A stretch of 64,000 nt of DNA from Planctomycetaceae bacterium (GTDB taxonomy: Bacteria; Planctomycetota; Planctomycetia; Pirellulales; Thermoguttaceae), in assembly GCA_012719125.1 (NCBI GenBank), contig JAAYAY010000024.1, forward strand, positions 1 to 64,000. Direction: 5' to 3'. A program made the translations under genes and the position numbers. The stretch's first letter is position 1. Every line of letters starts with the position of its first letter. Below, piece by piece: positions 36,538-44,969 of the stretch. The notes beneath the pieces were generated by a model. The model had not been told where the DNA came from, searched no databases, and saw nothing but the letters and a program-made list of their open reading frames with translations.

Positions 36538-37203
36538 ATGGGCAAACGCATCTTGTTGGTGGAGGGAAACGACGACCGGCATGTCATGTGGAATCTCTTC
36601 GAGGTCCGCAACGTTGCCGAATGCTTCGACGTGAAGTGTCCGGAGTCACAATCAGAAACCTACGAAGACGGTGGTATCGACAACCTCCTCGGGTCAATCC
36701 CGTATTGGCTGGCTTCCAGCGATCTCGAACGATTGGCGATCGTCGTCGACGCCGATAGCGTAGGCCCCGATGCACGGTGGGAGGCGATTCGACATCGCCT
36801 CGAAAAAGCAGGATACGACGGCCTTCCTGCAAGGCACTCTCAGTGCGGAGCCGTCTTCGACCTGTCGCTCCAACCTCACACGCCGCGTTCCGTCCGTTTC
36901 GGACTCTGGATCATGCCCGACAACCAGTCCACCGGCATGCTGGAGGACTTTGTCGCCAAGATGATCCACGAAGGCGACGAAATGCTTCCGCCTGTGGACG
37001 GTTTCCTCGCGTCGATTCCCCAGGAAAGCCGCCGGTTCAGTCCTGCCCATCAGTCCAAGGCCCGGCTCCACACCTGGCTTGCCGTGAGCGAACGTCCGGG
37101 CCGCCCCATGGGGCAGGCGATCAAGGCCGACAGGTACCTGGATGCCAACCACGCCTCGGTCGAGCCCTTTCTGAGCTGGCTTCGCGAGGCGCTGGTTGAT
37201 TGA
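36538..37203 (+). CDS. TOPRIM protein (DUF3226-like), partner of the AAA ATPase
   Basis: 221 aa. The TOPRIM core is visible: LLVEGNDD with Glu9 and LAIVVDADSVGPD with Asp71 and Asp73, the metal-binding acidic triad of OLD-type nucleases. Then FGLWIMPDNQSTGMLEDF, the C-terminal signature of DUF3226, a family often found after AAA ATPases. Start is 2 nt after the ATPase stop. Probably a nuclease effector activated with the ATPase. The second family G repeat starts 30 nt downstream. Confidence 0.85.
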   Translation: MGKRILLVEGNDDRHVMWNLFEVRNVAECFDVKCPESQSETYEDGGIDNLLGSIPYWLASSDLERLAIVVDADSVGPDARWEAIRHRLEKAGYDGLPARHSQCGAVFDLSLQPHTPRSVRFGLWIMPDNQSTGMLEDFVAKMIHEGDEMLPPVDGFLASIPQESRRFSPAHQSKARLHTWLAVSERPGRPMGQAIKADRYLDANHASVEPFLSWLREALVD

Positions 37204-37232
37204 GGTGGGGATTTGTGGATACTGGGGCGATG

Positions 37233-37291
37233 GAATGACGAATGACGAAATCCAAATGACGAAAGAAGTCCGAATGATCGAATGATGAATA
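37233..37291 (+). repeat. 59-bp direct repeat, right copy (family G)
   Basis: Direct repeat of 34686-34744 with seven mismatches, located between the TOPRIM gene and the Gfo/Idh/MocA gene. It ends 44 nt before the oxidoreductase start. Confidence 0.85.
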
Positions 37292-37335
37292 CACGCTAAC
37301 TCAACAATACGCTCTGACCACACAAGGAGAAGACG

Positions 37336-38496
37336 ATGGCCAAAGAACTCAGAATCGCCATGCTCGGTTGCGGCTTCATGGGCCGCACGCACTCGAACGC
37401 CTGGTTGCAGGTGAACCACTTCTTCCCGAGGGAGCACAAGCCGGTGCTCAAGGGCTGCTACGGGCGCGAGCAAGATCTCGCCAAGCTCAAGGACTTCCAG
37501 GCGAAGTGGGGCTACGAGTCGCTGGAAACCGACTGGCGGAAGCTCGTCGAACGCAACGATATCGACCTGATCGACGTGTGCACGCCCAACTTCATGCACA
37601 AGGATTGCGTGATCGCCGCGGCCGAGGCCGGCAAGATCGTGGTTTGCGAGAAGCCCATGGCCATGAATATGGCCGAGGCCCAGCAGATGGTCGACGCGGT
37701 CGAGAAGGCGGGCGTGGCCAACATGGTTTCGTTCAACTACCGCCGCGTGCCGGCCATCAGCTTGTTCAAGCAGCTCGTGGACGAGGGACGCGTGGGACGG
37801 CCCTTCCACTACCGGGCGACCTATAACCAGGACTACACGATCGGCCAGGACGTGCCCCAGGGCGGCATGGCCCTGTGGCGGCTCGACAGCAAGGTGGCCG
37901 GCAGCGGGGTGACGGGCGACCTGCTCGCCCATTCGATCGACACGGCCGAATGGATCAACGGCCCGATCAAGCGGGTCGTTGCCCATACCGAGACGTTCAT
38001 CAAGGAACGCAAACACGCCGACACGGGCAAGGTCGAGAAGGTCGACATTGACGACGCCTGCATGTTCCTGGCCCTGTTCGAAAACGGCTCGCTCGGCACG
38101 TTCGAGAGCACCCGTTACGCCCGCGGGCGCAAGAACTACAGCACCATGGAGATGAACGGCGAACGCGGCGGCCTGTTCTTCGACCTGGAAGATCCGCACA
38201 TCCTCCAGTTCTTCCGCTATGCCGATCCCGAGACGGGCAAGAAGATCGAAGACCATCTGACCGGCTGGCAGCGGATCCACGTGACCAACTTCGAGCACCC
38301 CTACATGAAGAACTACTGGGTGCCCGGCACCACGATCGGTTACGAGCACACGTTCCTCAACGGTTTCGCCGACTTCCTGGCCAGCCTCGAAGGCGGCCCC
38401 GCCTTCCAGCCAAACATGCGAACCGCCATGCGAACCCAGCAGGTTTGCGAATCGGTTTTGCGGAGTGCGAAGGAAGGGGCGTGGGTGGATATCTAG
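37336..38496 (+). CDS. Gfo/Idh/MocA family oxidoreductase
   Basis: 386 aa, with AAGGAG 7 nt upstream. N-terminal Rossmann fold with IAMLGCGFMGRTHSNAW (residues 7-23) and the CEKPMAMNMAEAQQMV motif containing the conserved Lys of the family near 103. The C-terminal domain has GVTGDLLAHSID with the catalytic His. NAD(P)-dependent oxidation or reduction of sugars or inositols; cytoplasmic. It should cooperate with the isomerase at 33633, from which it is now separated by the Uma2 module. A terminator follows at 38525. Confidence 0.95.
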   Translation: MAKELRIAMLGCGFMGRTHSNAWLQVNHFFPREHKPVLKGCYGREQDLAKLKDFQAKWGYESLETDWRKLVERNDIDLIDVCTPNFMHKDCVIAAAEAGKIVVCEKPMAMNMAEAQQMVDAVEKAGVANMVSFNYRRVPAISLFKQLVDEGRVGRPFHYRATYNQDYTIGQDVPQGGMALWRLDSKVAGSGVTGDLLAHSIDTAEWINGPIKRVVAHTETFIKERKHADTGKVEKVDIDDACMFLALFENGSLGTFESTRYARGRKNYSTMEMNGERGGLFFDLEDPHILQFFRYADPETGKKIEDHLTGWQRIHVTNFEHPYMKNYWVPGTTIGYEHTFLNGFADFLASLEGGPAFQPNMRTAMRTQQVCESVLRSAKEGAWVDI

Positions 38497-38524
38497 CCGC
38501 CACCGTCTTGGCATGATTCATCGA

Positions 38525-38566
38525 AAACGGCTCCATTTCCGAACGAGAAGCGGATTGGAGCCGTTT
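38525..38566 (+). terminator. Rho-independent-type terminator
   Basis: Perfect 11-bp stem AAACGGCTCCA/TGGAGCCGTTT with a 20-nt loop, followed by CTGTTTGG. It lies 28 nt after the oxidoreductase stop and isolates it from the AlbA_2 gene. Confidence 0.75.
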
Positions 38567-38644
38567 CTGTTTGGAGATACAATTGCGTATTGCCAGCGGC
38601 CAAAGCAGTGGATTCCCGAGCATTGAAGGAAAGGGAGGCGGGGC

Positions 38645-39841
38645 ATGTTACCCGATTCAGAGCTTGAAAGGCTCATGCAGGACATGGAATCCGATCGTGT
38701 GGAACGAAAGGAATCCGTATCTGATCCAGGAAGGATCCGCCAGGCAATTTGCGCTTTTGCCAACGACATGCCGAACCACCGTAAACCGGGGATCGTGTTC
38801 GTGGGGGTCAAGGATGACGGCTCGGATGCGGGATTGGACGTCACCGACAGTCTATTGCTCCAGTTGGCGGATATGCGATCTGACGGCAATATCTTGCCCC
38901 TGCCGCGTCTGGAGGTGGAAAAACGGACCTTGTGCGGATTCCAGGTTGCTGTTGTCCTTGTTCACCCTTCGGATGCTCCTCCGGTTCGCTACAACGGCCG
39001 CACTTGGATTCGGGTCGGGCCGCGTCGTGCGACCGCTTCTCTCGAAGAGGAGCGGCAACTCAACGAGAGACGAAGATCGAGAGACCTGCCATACGATCTC
39101 CGGACGATGACCGTGGCAACTCTGGATGATTTGGATCTCGACCGGTTCTGCCGCGAGTATGTCACCAGTGCGCTAGCGCCAGATGTTCTGGAGGCAAACG
39201 AGCGAACGACCATCCAACAACTGACTTCTTTGCGATTTGCCGGCGTCGAGCCACCGCATTCCCCCACCGTCACTGGAGTACTGATCGTCGGCAAGACGCC
39301 GGCTGATTGCATTCCGGGGGCCTATGTACAGTACTTGCGGATTGACGGAACGGCTCTGACAGATCCAATCATTGATCAGAAGGAGATTCACGGCCCTCTG
39401 CCGGACTTGCTGCAACGGTTGGATGACGTGTTGAAGGCGAATATCAGAATCACAGCGGACATCACCTCGGCAACAACTGAAGTCCGTGCCGCCGATTATC
39501 CGATTGTCGCTCTTCAGCAAATCGTTCGCAATGCCGTCATGCATCGCAACTACGAGACAACCAACGCTCCCGTCCGTGTGACGTGGTTCTCCGACCGAAT
39601 TGAGGTTCAGAACCCGGGCGGCCCGTTCGGCCAGGTGACGGTTGAGAATTTCGGCACGCCGGGCATTACGGACTATCGCAATCCGACTCTGGCCGAAGCG
39701 CTCAAGACGCTCGGCTTCGTTCAACGATTCGGCGCGGGTATTCCACTGGCGAGAAAAGCGTTAGTGGGCAACGGGAACCCCGATATCCAATTCAGCGTTG
39801 AGGCGAATCACGTACTGGCAACCATAGGAGAGCGACGATGA
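38645..39841 (+). CDS. AlbA_2-domain / HATPase-like protein
   Basis: 398 aa. N-terminal AlbA_2 (Schlafen-AlbA) domain with ESDRVERKESV at residues 15-25, GIVFVGVKDDGSD near 50 and NGRTWIRVGPRRA near 118. The C-terminal part is GHKL-type (HATPase_c_4): IVALQQIVRNAVMHRNYE near 290 and PGGPFGQVT, then RFGAGIPLARKAL. Such proteins are annotated as regulators or ATP-binding proteins; some belong to phage defence loci. The stop codon overlaps the start of the ParA-like gene (ATGA), so they are cotranslated. Confidence 0.9.
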   Translation: MLPDSELERLMQDMESDRVERKESVSDPGRIRQAICAFANDMPNHRKPGIVFVGVKDDGSDAGLDVTDSLLLQLADMRSDGNILPLPRLEVEKRTLCGFQVAVVLVHPSDAPPVRYNGRTWIRVGPRRATASLEEERQLNERRRSRDLPYDLRTMTVATLDDLDLDRFCREYVTSALAPDVLEANERTTIQQLTSLRFAGVEPPHSPTVTGVLIVGKTPADCIPGAYVQYLRIDGTALTDPIIDQKEIHGPLPDLLQRLDDVLKANIRITADITSATTEVRAADYPIVALQQIVRNAVMHRNYETTNAPVRVTWFSDRIEVQNPGGPFGQVTVENFGTPGITDYRNPTLAEALKTLGFVQRFGAGIPLARKALVGNGNPDIQFSVEANHVLATIGERR

Positions 39842-40827
39842 GCGTGCCCGTAATCGCGTTCTTCAACAATAAAGGTGGCGTTGGGAAAACATCCCTCGTT
39901 TACCACGTTGCCTACATGGCAGCGGAACAGGGGCATCGCGTTGTGGCAGCGGACCTTGACCCTCAAGGACATCTGACGACCAGATTTCTCGACGAGGAAC
40001 GTTTAGCAGAACTTTGGCCAGAGTCGTCTCACGCAGCCACGATCTGCGGCGCCGTAATGCGCGTTAAGCAGAAGTCGAAGGAGATTGGAGCTCCTGTTTT
40101 GGAGAGAATCTCTGACCGGCTCACATTGATTCCCGGCGACATGTCCTTCGCCGAATTCGAAGACGATTTTTCCCAAGCTTGGTCTGGATGTCTCGATCAC
40201 GACGAGCAAGCGTTTCGAGTCATTTCCTCTTTGTGGAGAACGATTCAGCATGAAACCGAGCTTCATCGTGGTGATGTAGCTTTCGTCGATCTTGGCCCGA
40301 ATCTGGGTGCCATCAACCGAGCGGCGTTGATTGCTTCCGATTTTGTGGTGATTCCTATTGTTCCGGACATGTTTTCTGTACAAGGGTTGCGGCCTCTCGG
40401 CTCTGCGATCCGATCATGGCGCAGCGAATGGAAGGAGCGTTTGGCCAGAGCCCCCAATTCCACCTCACCGCTTCCCGGTGGCGAAATGCGACCTCTGGGA
40501 TACGTCGTTATGCAAGGAGCCGTTCGCAGAGAGCGGCCGAGCAGATTCCATGGCACCTGGCTCAACCGCATACCTGCCGCATATTCCACCTACGTCTTGG
40601 GCTCCGAAGCGCCCGCAGCAGAACAGGTTACCGATGATCCCCACTGCTTAGCGATCCTGAAACACTATCGAAGCCTCATGCCAATGGCGCAGGAAGCCGG
40701 AAAACCTGTGTTTCTTTTGAACGTGGCAGACGGTGCGTTGGGAGCCCACACCTATGCAGTGAAAGACGCCTACGCGGATTTCCAGAGACTCTTTCTTGAT
40801 ATCTTGAAACGAGCCGGGATCAGATGA
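39838..40827 (+). CDS. ParA/MinD-like ATPase
   Basis: 329 aa. Deviant Walker A NNKGGVGKTSL at residues 10-20, then VVAADLDPQGHLT and VAFVDLGPNLG near 145, with the ParA IP-V-P segment VVIPIVPDMFSV. ParA ATPases bind DNA as dimers and move or position cargo. No parB or centromere-like repeats are seen next to it, and a plasmid context is lacking, so it is probably the partner of the AlbA_2 protein. The C-terminus is longer than the minimal ParA (~210-260 aa). Confidence 0.9.
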   Translation: MSVPVIAFFNNKGGVGKTSLVYHVAYMAAEQGHRVVAADLDPQGHLTTRFLDEERLAELWPESSHAATICGAVMRVKQKSKEIGAPVLERISDRLTLIPGDMSFAEFEDDFSQAWSGCLDHDEQAFRVISSLWRTIQHETELHRGDVAFVDLGPNLGAINRAALIASDFVVIPIVPDMFSVQGLRPLGSAIRSWRSEWKERLARAPNSTSPLPGGEMRPLGYVVMQGAVRRERPSRFHGTWLNRIPAAYSTYVLGSEAPAAEQVTDDPHCLAILKHYRSLMPMAQEAGKPVFLLNVADGALGAHTYAVKDAYADFQRLFLDILKRAGIR

Positions 40828-40884
40828 AGACGCAGTCGGCACTACCTTGCCTTCATCCGACACCCTCACGCGCGGTAGTCTGTA

Positions 40885-41880
40885 CTACCACTGTTCCGCC
40901 ACGCGGCTCTCGTCGTTGACCGAGTCTTCGTAGTAGTAGTGGGCGCAGGGGATGAAGATCTTCTTCTCCAGCTCTTCGCCGTCGAGGTACTTGATGAAGG
41001 CTTCGACGGTTCCAACGGCCATCTTGCGGGGGAACTGCTGGGGCGAGTCGTAGAGCTTTTTCTCGAAGACCGCCTGTTTTCCGGCGGGGGAGGCGTCGAA
41101 GGCGATGATCGTGATTCGATCCTGCTTGCCCGCCTTGGTGACGGCGGAATGAGCGCCGAGTCCGGACGGGTCGTTGATGGCGAAGATCCCCACGATATCT
41201 GGGTGGGCCTGGAGGATATCGGTGGCGACGGCGTACCCGTCGTTGCGGTTTCCCCTTCCCGACAGCTCCGTGACGATCTCCAGCTTACTGTCGTGCTTTG
41301 AGAGATAGTCCATGAAGCCGTCGCGGCGCTGGATGCAGGACGTTACCTCCGGATAGGTAATGATCGCAATCTTGCCCTGGTTTCCGGTGGCCTTCATCAT
41401 GCTCTGGCCGGCAAGCTGGCCGCCCTGGAAGTTATCGCTGCCGATGTGGGAGACGATCATGTCCTTGGCATCCTCGTCGGTCACCTGGACGTCGAAGGTG
41501 AACACGGGCACGCCCGCCTCATGGGCCTTCTTGACGCCTTCGCCGGCCGACTTCGAATCGACCGGGTTCAGAAAGATCGCGTCGTAGCCCTGGGCGACAA
41601 AGTCGGACAACTGGTTGTTCTGCTTGGCCGGATCGAGTTCGCCGCTGAGCGCGACCAGTTCGTACCCGTACTTGGCCGCCTCTTGCTCCATGACGTTGGC
41701 GATCAGTTTGAAGAACGGATTCGTCAGATCCATACAGGTCATGCCGATCTTGCCCTTGGTTTCGACGGTCGTTGTGGCTGTAGGCTGGGTGGCCTCTTGA
41801 GGCGGCTTGGAGCAAGAGGCGGACAGGATCACCAAGACGCCCATCGTGGCCACACACACGGCGTTCAGTACGCGTTTCAT
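40885..41880 (-). CDS. Sugar ABC transporter substrate-binding lipoprotein
   Basis: 331 aa from ATG 41880, with GAGGTGG upstream. Lipobox LSASC with Cys23. Type I periplasmic-binding fold (RbsB-like): IGMTCMDLTNPFFKLIANVM, GYDAIFLNPVD, ILQAHPDIVGIFAINDPSGL and FDASPAGKQAVFE. It delivers a sugar to the RbsC/RbsA-like proteins encoded upstream. Third gene of the minus-strand transporter operon, 27 nt after the permease. Convergent with the ParA-like gene. Ligand unknown. Confidence 0.93.
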   Translation of the reverse strand: MKRVLNAVCVATMGVLVILSASCSKPPQEATQPTATTTVETKGKIGMTCMDLTNPFFKLIANVMEQEAAKYGYELVALSGELDPAKQNNQLSDFVAQGYDAIFLNPVDSKSAGEGVKKAHEAGVPVFTFDVQVTDEDAKDMIVSHIGSDNFQGGQLAGQSMMKATGNQGKIAIITYPEVTSCIQRRDGFMDYLSKHDSKLEIVTELSGRGNRNDGYAVATDILQAHPDIVGIFAINDPSGLGAHSAVTKAGKQDRITIIAFDASPAGKQAVFEKKLYDSPQQFPRKMAVGTVEAFIKYLDGEELEKKIFIPCAHYYYEDSVNDESRVAEQW

Positions 41881-41907
41881 AACGTCCACCTCGATTCGGT
41901 TGATTTG

Positions 41908-43251
41908 TCAATCGTTTGCTTGTTGCTGAAAGAAGGCCGAGAGTCGTCTGCCGCCACGGACTTTGTCCAGCAACACGGCTCCCAGGATCACGCCGCCCAG
42001 GACCACTTGCTGAGTGTAGCTTTCCATACCCAGCAGGTTCATCCCGTTCTGAATCACCGAAATGATGAAGGCGCCGATGAGCGTGCCGAGAATCCTCCCG
42101 GAACCTCCCGACAGGCTCGTGCCTCCGACCACGACGGCAGCAATCACATACAGTTCATACATAACGCCCATGCTGGGCGTGCCCGTGTTGAGCTGGGAGG
42201 CCTGGATGCAACCTCCAAGGCCTGCGGCCAGGGCACTGACAGCATAAACGAAGACGACGACCAAACCCACCGGTACACCTGACAGTCGTGCGGCCTCTTC
42301 GTTCCCACCCACGGCATAGATGTAGCGTCCCATGCGCGTCCGCGACATGAATACGTGCGCAGCCGCGTAGAGGACAACCAGCAGAATCACGGTGTTGGGA
42401 ATTCCGAGCGAACTGCCTTGACCGAGCCAGGTCAACGTCTTGGGGACCTGGTAGATCGAGAAGCCTCCCGTGAGCATGAACGACAGGCCGCGGGCCATCA
42501 TCATCACACCGAGGGTGGTAATGAACGGTGCCACCTTGAACCGCGCCACGATCAGGCCGCCGACGGCTCCGACGATGCCGCAACTCACAATCCCTGCGAG
42601 GAAGCCAGCCAGGACCGCCCACGGCGGAGCTTCCAGGCCGCCGAGCCGTTTCATCACCAGCGTGCCGATCACGGCCGAAAGCGCAATCAGGCTGCCGACG
42701 GAGAGGTCGATTCCCGCGGCAATAATCACCATGGTCATACCGATGGCGATTACGGCGATCACCACGATCCGGTCGACGATCGCCAGCAGGTTGGTCCGTT
42801 TGAGGAAGTCGGGCCAGAGCCGCGCCCGCGGCGTGATCAATTCGAAGTCGGCGGAGTTCGGATAGCGCTCCGGAATCTGTTCGATCACCCGCCACTTGAC
42901 GGCGTCGCCCGCCGTCACGATCGCAGCGATCGTCTTCTCTTTGGACGTTATGCCATCGAGAACCTTGCGCAGATCGCGGGGCTCTCCCACGACGACATGC
43001 ATGTCGGTGAAGTTGGATTTCTTCAGCCGCCGGCCGACGTTTTCGGCAAGCGTTGCCGAGGCGGTCTTGGCGGCACCGACGACCAAAACGACGTCGGTCT
43101 TGGCATGGTCGCGTTCGACGCGTGCAACGAGTTCTCTGACTGCAACCGCACCCTCGGGCATCTGCTCCTTCAACGTCAGGACGCTGAAAAGAACACACAG
43201 TGCCAGCAGCACCAGGATCATACCGTAGTCACTGACGATTCTCCGCAACAC
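41908..43251 (-). CDS. RbsC-like ABC permease with N-terminal insertion
   Basis: 447 aa, against ~320-350 for usual RbsC proteins. Residues 4-27 form the first membrane segment, residues ~28-150 a soluble insert (VVLVVGAAKTASATLAENVG, DGITSKEKTIAAIVTAGDAV), then eight or nine membrane helices with AAGIDLSVGSLIALSAV and the EAARLSGVPV and GGTSLSGGSGR signatures of the branched-chain/ribose permease family. It forms the membrane channel with the ATPase encoded 16 nt upstream. The insert probably faces outward. Confidence 0.93.
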   Translation of the reverse strand: MLRRIVSDYGMILVLLALCVLFSVLTLKEQMPEGAVAVRELVARVERDHAKTDVVLVVGAAKTASATLAENVGRRLKKSNFTDMHVVVGEPRDLRKVLDGITSKEKTIAAIVTAGDAVKWRVIEQIPERYPNSADFELITPRARLWPDFLKRTNLLAIVDRIVVIAVIAIGMTMVIIAAGIDLSVGSLIALSAVIGTLVMKRLGGLEAPPWAVLAGFLAGIVSCGIVGAVGGLIVARFKVAPFITTLGVMMMARGLSFMLTGGFSIYQVPKTLTWLGQGSSLGIPNTVILLVVLYAAAHVFMSRTRMGRYIYAVGGNEEAARLSGVPVGLVVVFVYAVSALAAGLGGCIQASQLNTGTPSMGVMYELYVIAAVVVGGTSLSGGSGRILGTLIGAFIISVIQNGMNLLGMESYTQQVVLGGVILGAVLLDKVRGGRRLSAFFQQQAND

Positions 43252-43267
43252 AGCCCGCTCCTATGGG

Positions 43268-44773
43268 TTACGCGATGGCCATCTCGAGAATATCTTCCTG
43301 AGTGGTGCCGGCGACGTCGGCGATTTCGCCCTTGATGCGGCCTTCGTGCATCACCAGGATGCGATCGCTCATGCCGAGGATTTCGGGTAGCTCGCTGCTG
43401 ATCATGATGACCGCCTTGCCCTCTTCCACCAGGCGGTTCATGAGCAGGTAGATCTCGTACTTGGCGCCCACGTCGATTCCCCGGGTGGGCTCGTCGAACA
43501 CGATGACATCGGCATGGCGAACCAGCCACTTGGCCAACACGACCTTCTGCTGATTGCCGCCCGAGAGATTCGCCGCCGGCTGATCCTGCCCCGCAATCTT
43601 GATCTTGAGGCCCTCGGTATACTCAGCCAGTTCGGAACGCTCCAACTGCTCGTCAATGAACAGTCCCCGGATGAAACGGTCCAGGTTGGGCAGCCCGAAG
43701 TTTTCCCGGACCGAGTGCATCAGAATGAGCCCCTGGCCTTTGCGATCCTCCGTAAGCAGGCAGATGCCGTGGCGGATTGCATCTCGCGGGCAGCGGATCC
43801 TGACCGGCCTGCCGTCGACGAGGATCTGCCCGGCGTCGGGCCGGTCGGCTCCGAAGACAAGACGCATCGTTTCCGTCCGTCCGGCGCCGGCCAAGCCGGC
43901 CATGCCGAGGATCTCCCCAGAGCGGGCGGAAAAGCTCACATCTCTCACGGCGTCGCCTCGCCGCAGCCCCTCCACGCGGAGCCGCTCCGGTCCCGGAGAA
44001 GCAGCGTGTTTGGGGAACTCCGAGTCGATAGACCGGCCTACCATCGTCTCGATCAGCTTCTTCCTGGTCACCTTGCCGATTTCGTCAGAGCCCACGCACT
44101 TCCCGTCGCGGAGCACCATGACCCGGTCGGCCACCTCGAAGACTTCTTCCAGCCGATGGCTGATGTAGATGATTCCGACTCCGTGGATCTTCAAGTCGCG
44201 GATGACGGCGAAGAGTTGTTCGACCTCTTTGGTGGCAAGCGCCGCGGTCGGCTCGTCCATCACGACGATTCTCGCGTGCAGCGACAAGGCCTTGGCGATC
44301 TCGACCTTTTGCTGTTGGGCCACGGTCAGATCGCGGCAGCGAGTCTCGGGATGGATCTTCAGCCCGATTCGCTGGAAGAGCTGCCGGACTTCCCTCTCTT
44401 CGCCGGCAGCCCGAATCAGGCCCCATCGCGTCCGCTCCCGGCCGAGGAAGATATTCTCGCGAACGGTCAGGTCGGGGATCAGGTTGAATTCCTGATAGAT
44501 GACCGACACGCCGGCCCGCTGTGCCGCCGTCGGAGTCGAAAAACGGACGGGCTGCCCCTCCAGGCAAATCTCGCCGCCATCGGGCGCGTGGGCACCGCCC
44601 AGCACCTTGATCAGCGTGCTCTTGCCGGCGCCGTTTTCCCCCACCAGCGCCAGGATTTCGCCCCGGTTCAGTTGGAGCGAGACGTCGTCGAGCGCCCGGA
44701 CGCCGGGGAACGACTTGCTGATGTGGCGCATGTCGAGGAGCGGGATCGTGCTGTCAGCGCGGCTGGTTATCAT
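43268..44773 (-). CDS. RbsA-like sugar ABC transporter ATP-binding protein
   Basis: 501 aa from ATG 44773, the normal length for RbsA/MglA. Two ABC domains: GENGAGKSTLIKVLGGAHAP near residue 43 and LTVAQQQKVEIAKAL near 145, with VMDEPTAAL; the second half has NLSGGNQQKVVLAKWL near 405 and FDEPTRGID, with a degenerate Walker A (GLAGAGRTE). It hydrolyses ATP to power sugar uptake. First gene of the three-gene transporter operon. Confidence 0.95.
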   Translation of the reverse strand: MITSRADSTIPLLDMRHISKSFPGVRALDDVSLQLNRGEILALVGENGAGKSTLIKVLGGAHAPDGGEICLEGQPVRFSTPTAAQRAGVSVIYQEFNLIPDLTVRENIFLGRERTRWGLIRAAGEEREVRQLFQRIGLKIHPETRCRDLTVAQQQKVEIAKALSLHARIVVMDEPTAALATKEVEQLFAVIRDLKIHGVGIIYISHRLEEVFEVADRVMVLRDGKCVGSDEIGKVTRKKLIETMVGRSIDSEFPKHAASPGPERLRVEGLRRGDAVRDVSFSARSGEILGMAGLAGAGRTETMRLVFGADRPDAGQILVDGRPVRIRCPRDAIRHGICLLTEDRKGQGLILMHSVRENFGLPNLDRFIRGLFIDEQLERSELAEYTEGLKIKIAGQDQPAANLSGGNQQKVVLAKWLVRHADVIVFDEPTRGIDVGAKYEIYLLMNRLVEEGKAVIMISSELPEILGMSDRILVMHEGRIKGEIADVAGTTQEDILEMAIA

Positions 44774-44969
44774 CCTGACGATAATAGCCTGACAGCGCAG
44801 AGTGCACAATCTGTCGGTCGTCTGGCGGCAGGTTCTCTCGCGGACAGAAAAGTAAACGCGAGCGTCACCTCCCCCCTGTCGCCGGTCTGACCGGAGGTAA
44901 TATGAAGCCCGCGAGAAGGAGCCGGGAAGATGCCCCGATCCGACTGCCGGAACTCGGTAGCGACTCGAA

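Noticed and set aside
35408-37203. Calling the ATPase/TOPRIM pair a true PARIS system
   Set aside because: PARIS AriB carries a DUF4435 TOPRIM protein; here the C-terminal signature is DUF3226-like and a Uma2 gene is present, so only the general architecture is shared.
36694-38514. Long minus-strand frame across the TOPRIM and oxidoreductase genes
   Set aside because: It is the shadow of two well-supported plus-strand genes, with no domain or ribosome site.
39838-40827. Plasmid or chromosome partition locus
   Set aside because: No parB-like gene, no parS-like repeats and no replication gene lie nearby; the partner is an AlbA_2 protein.
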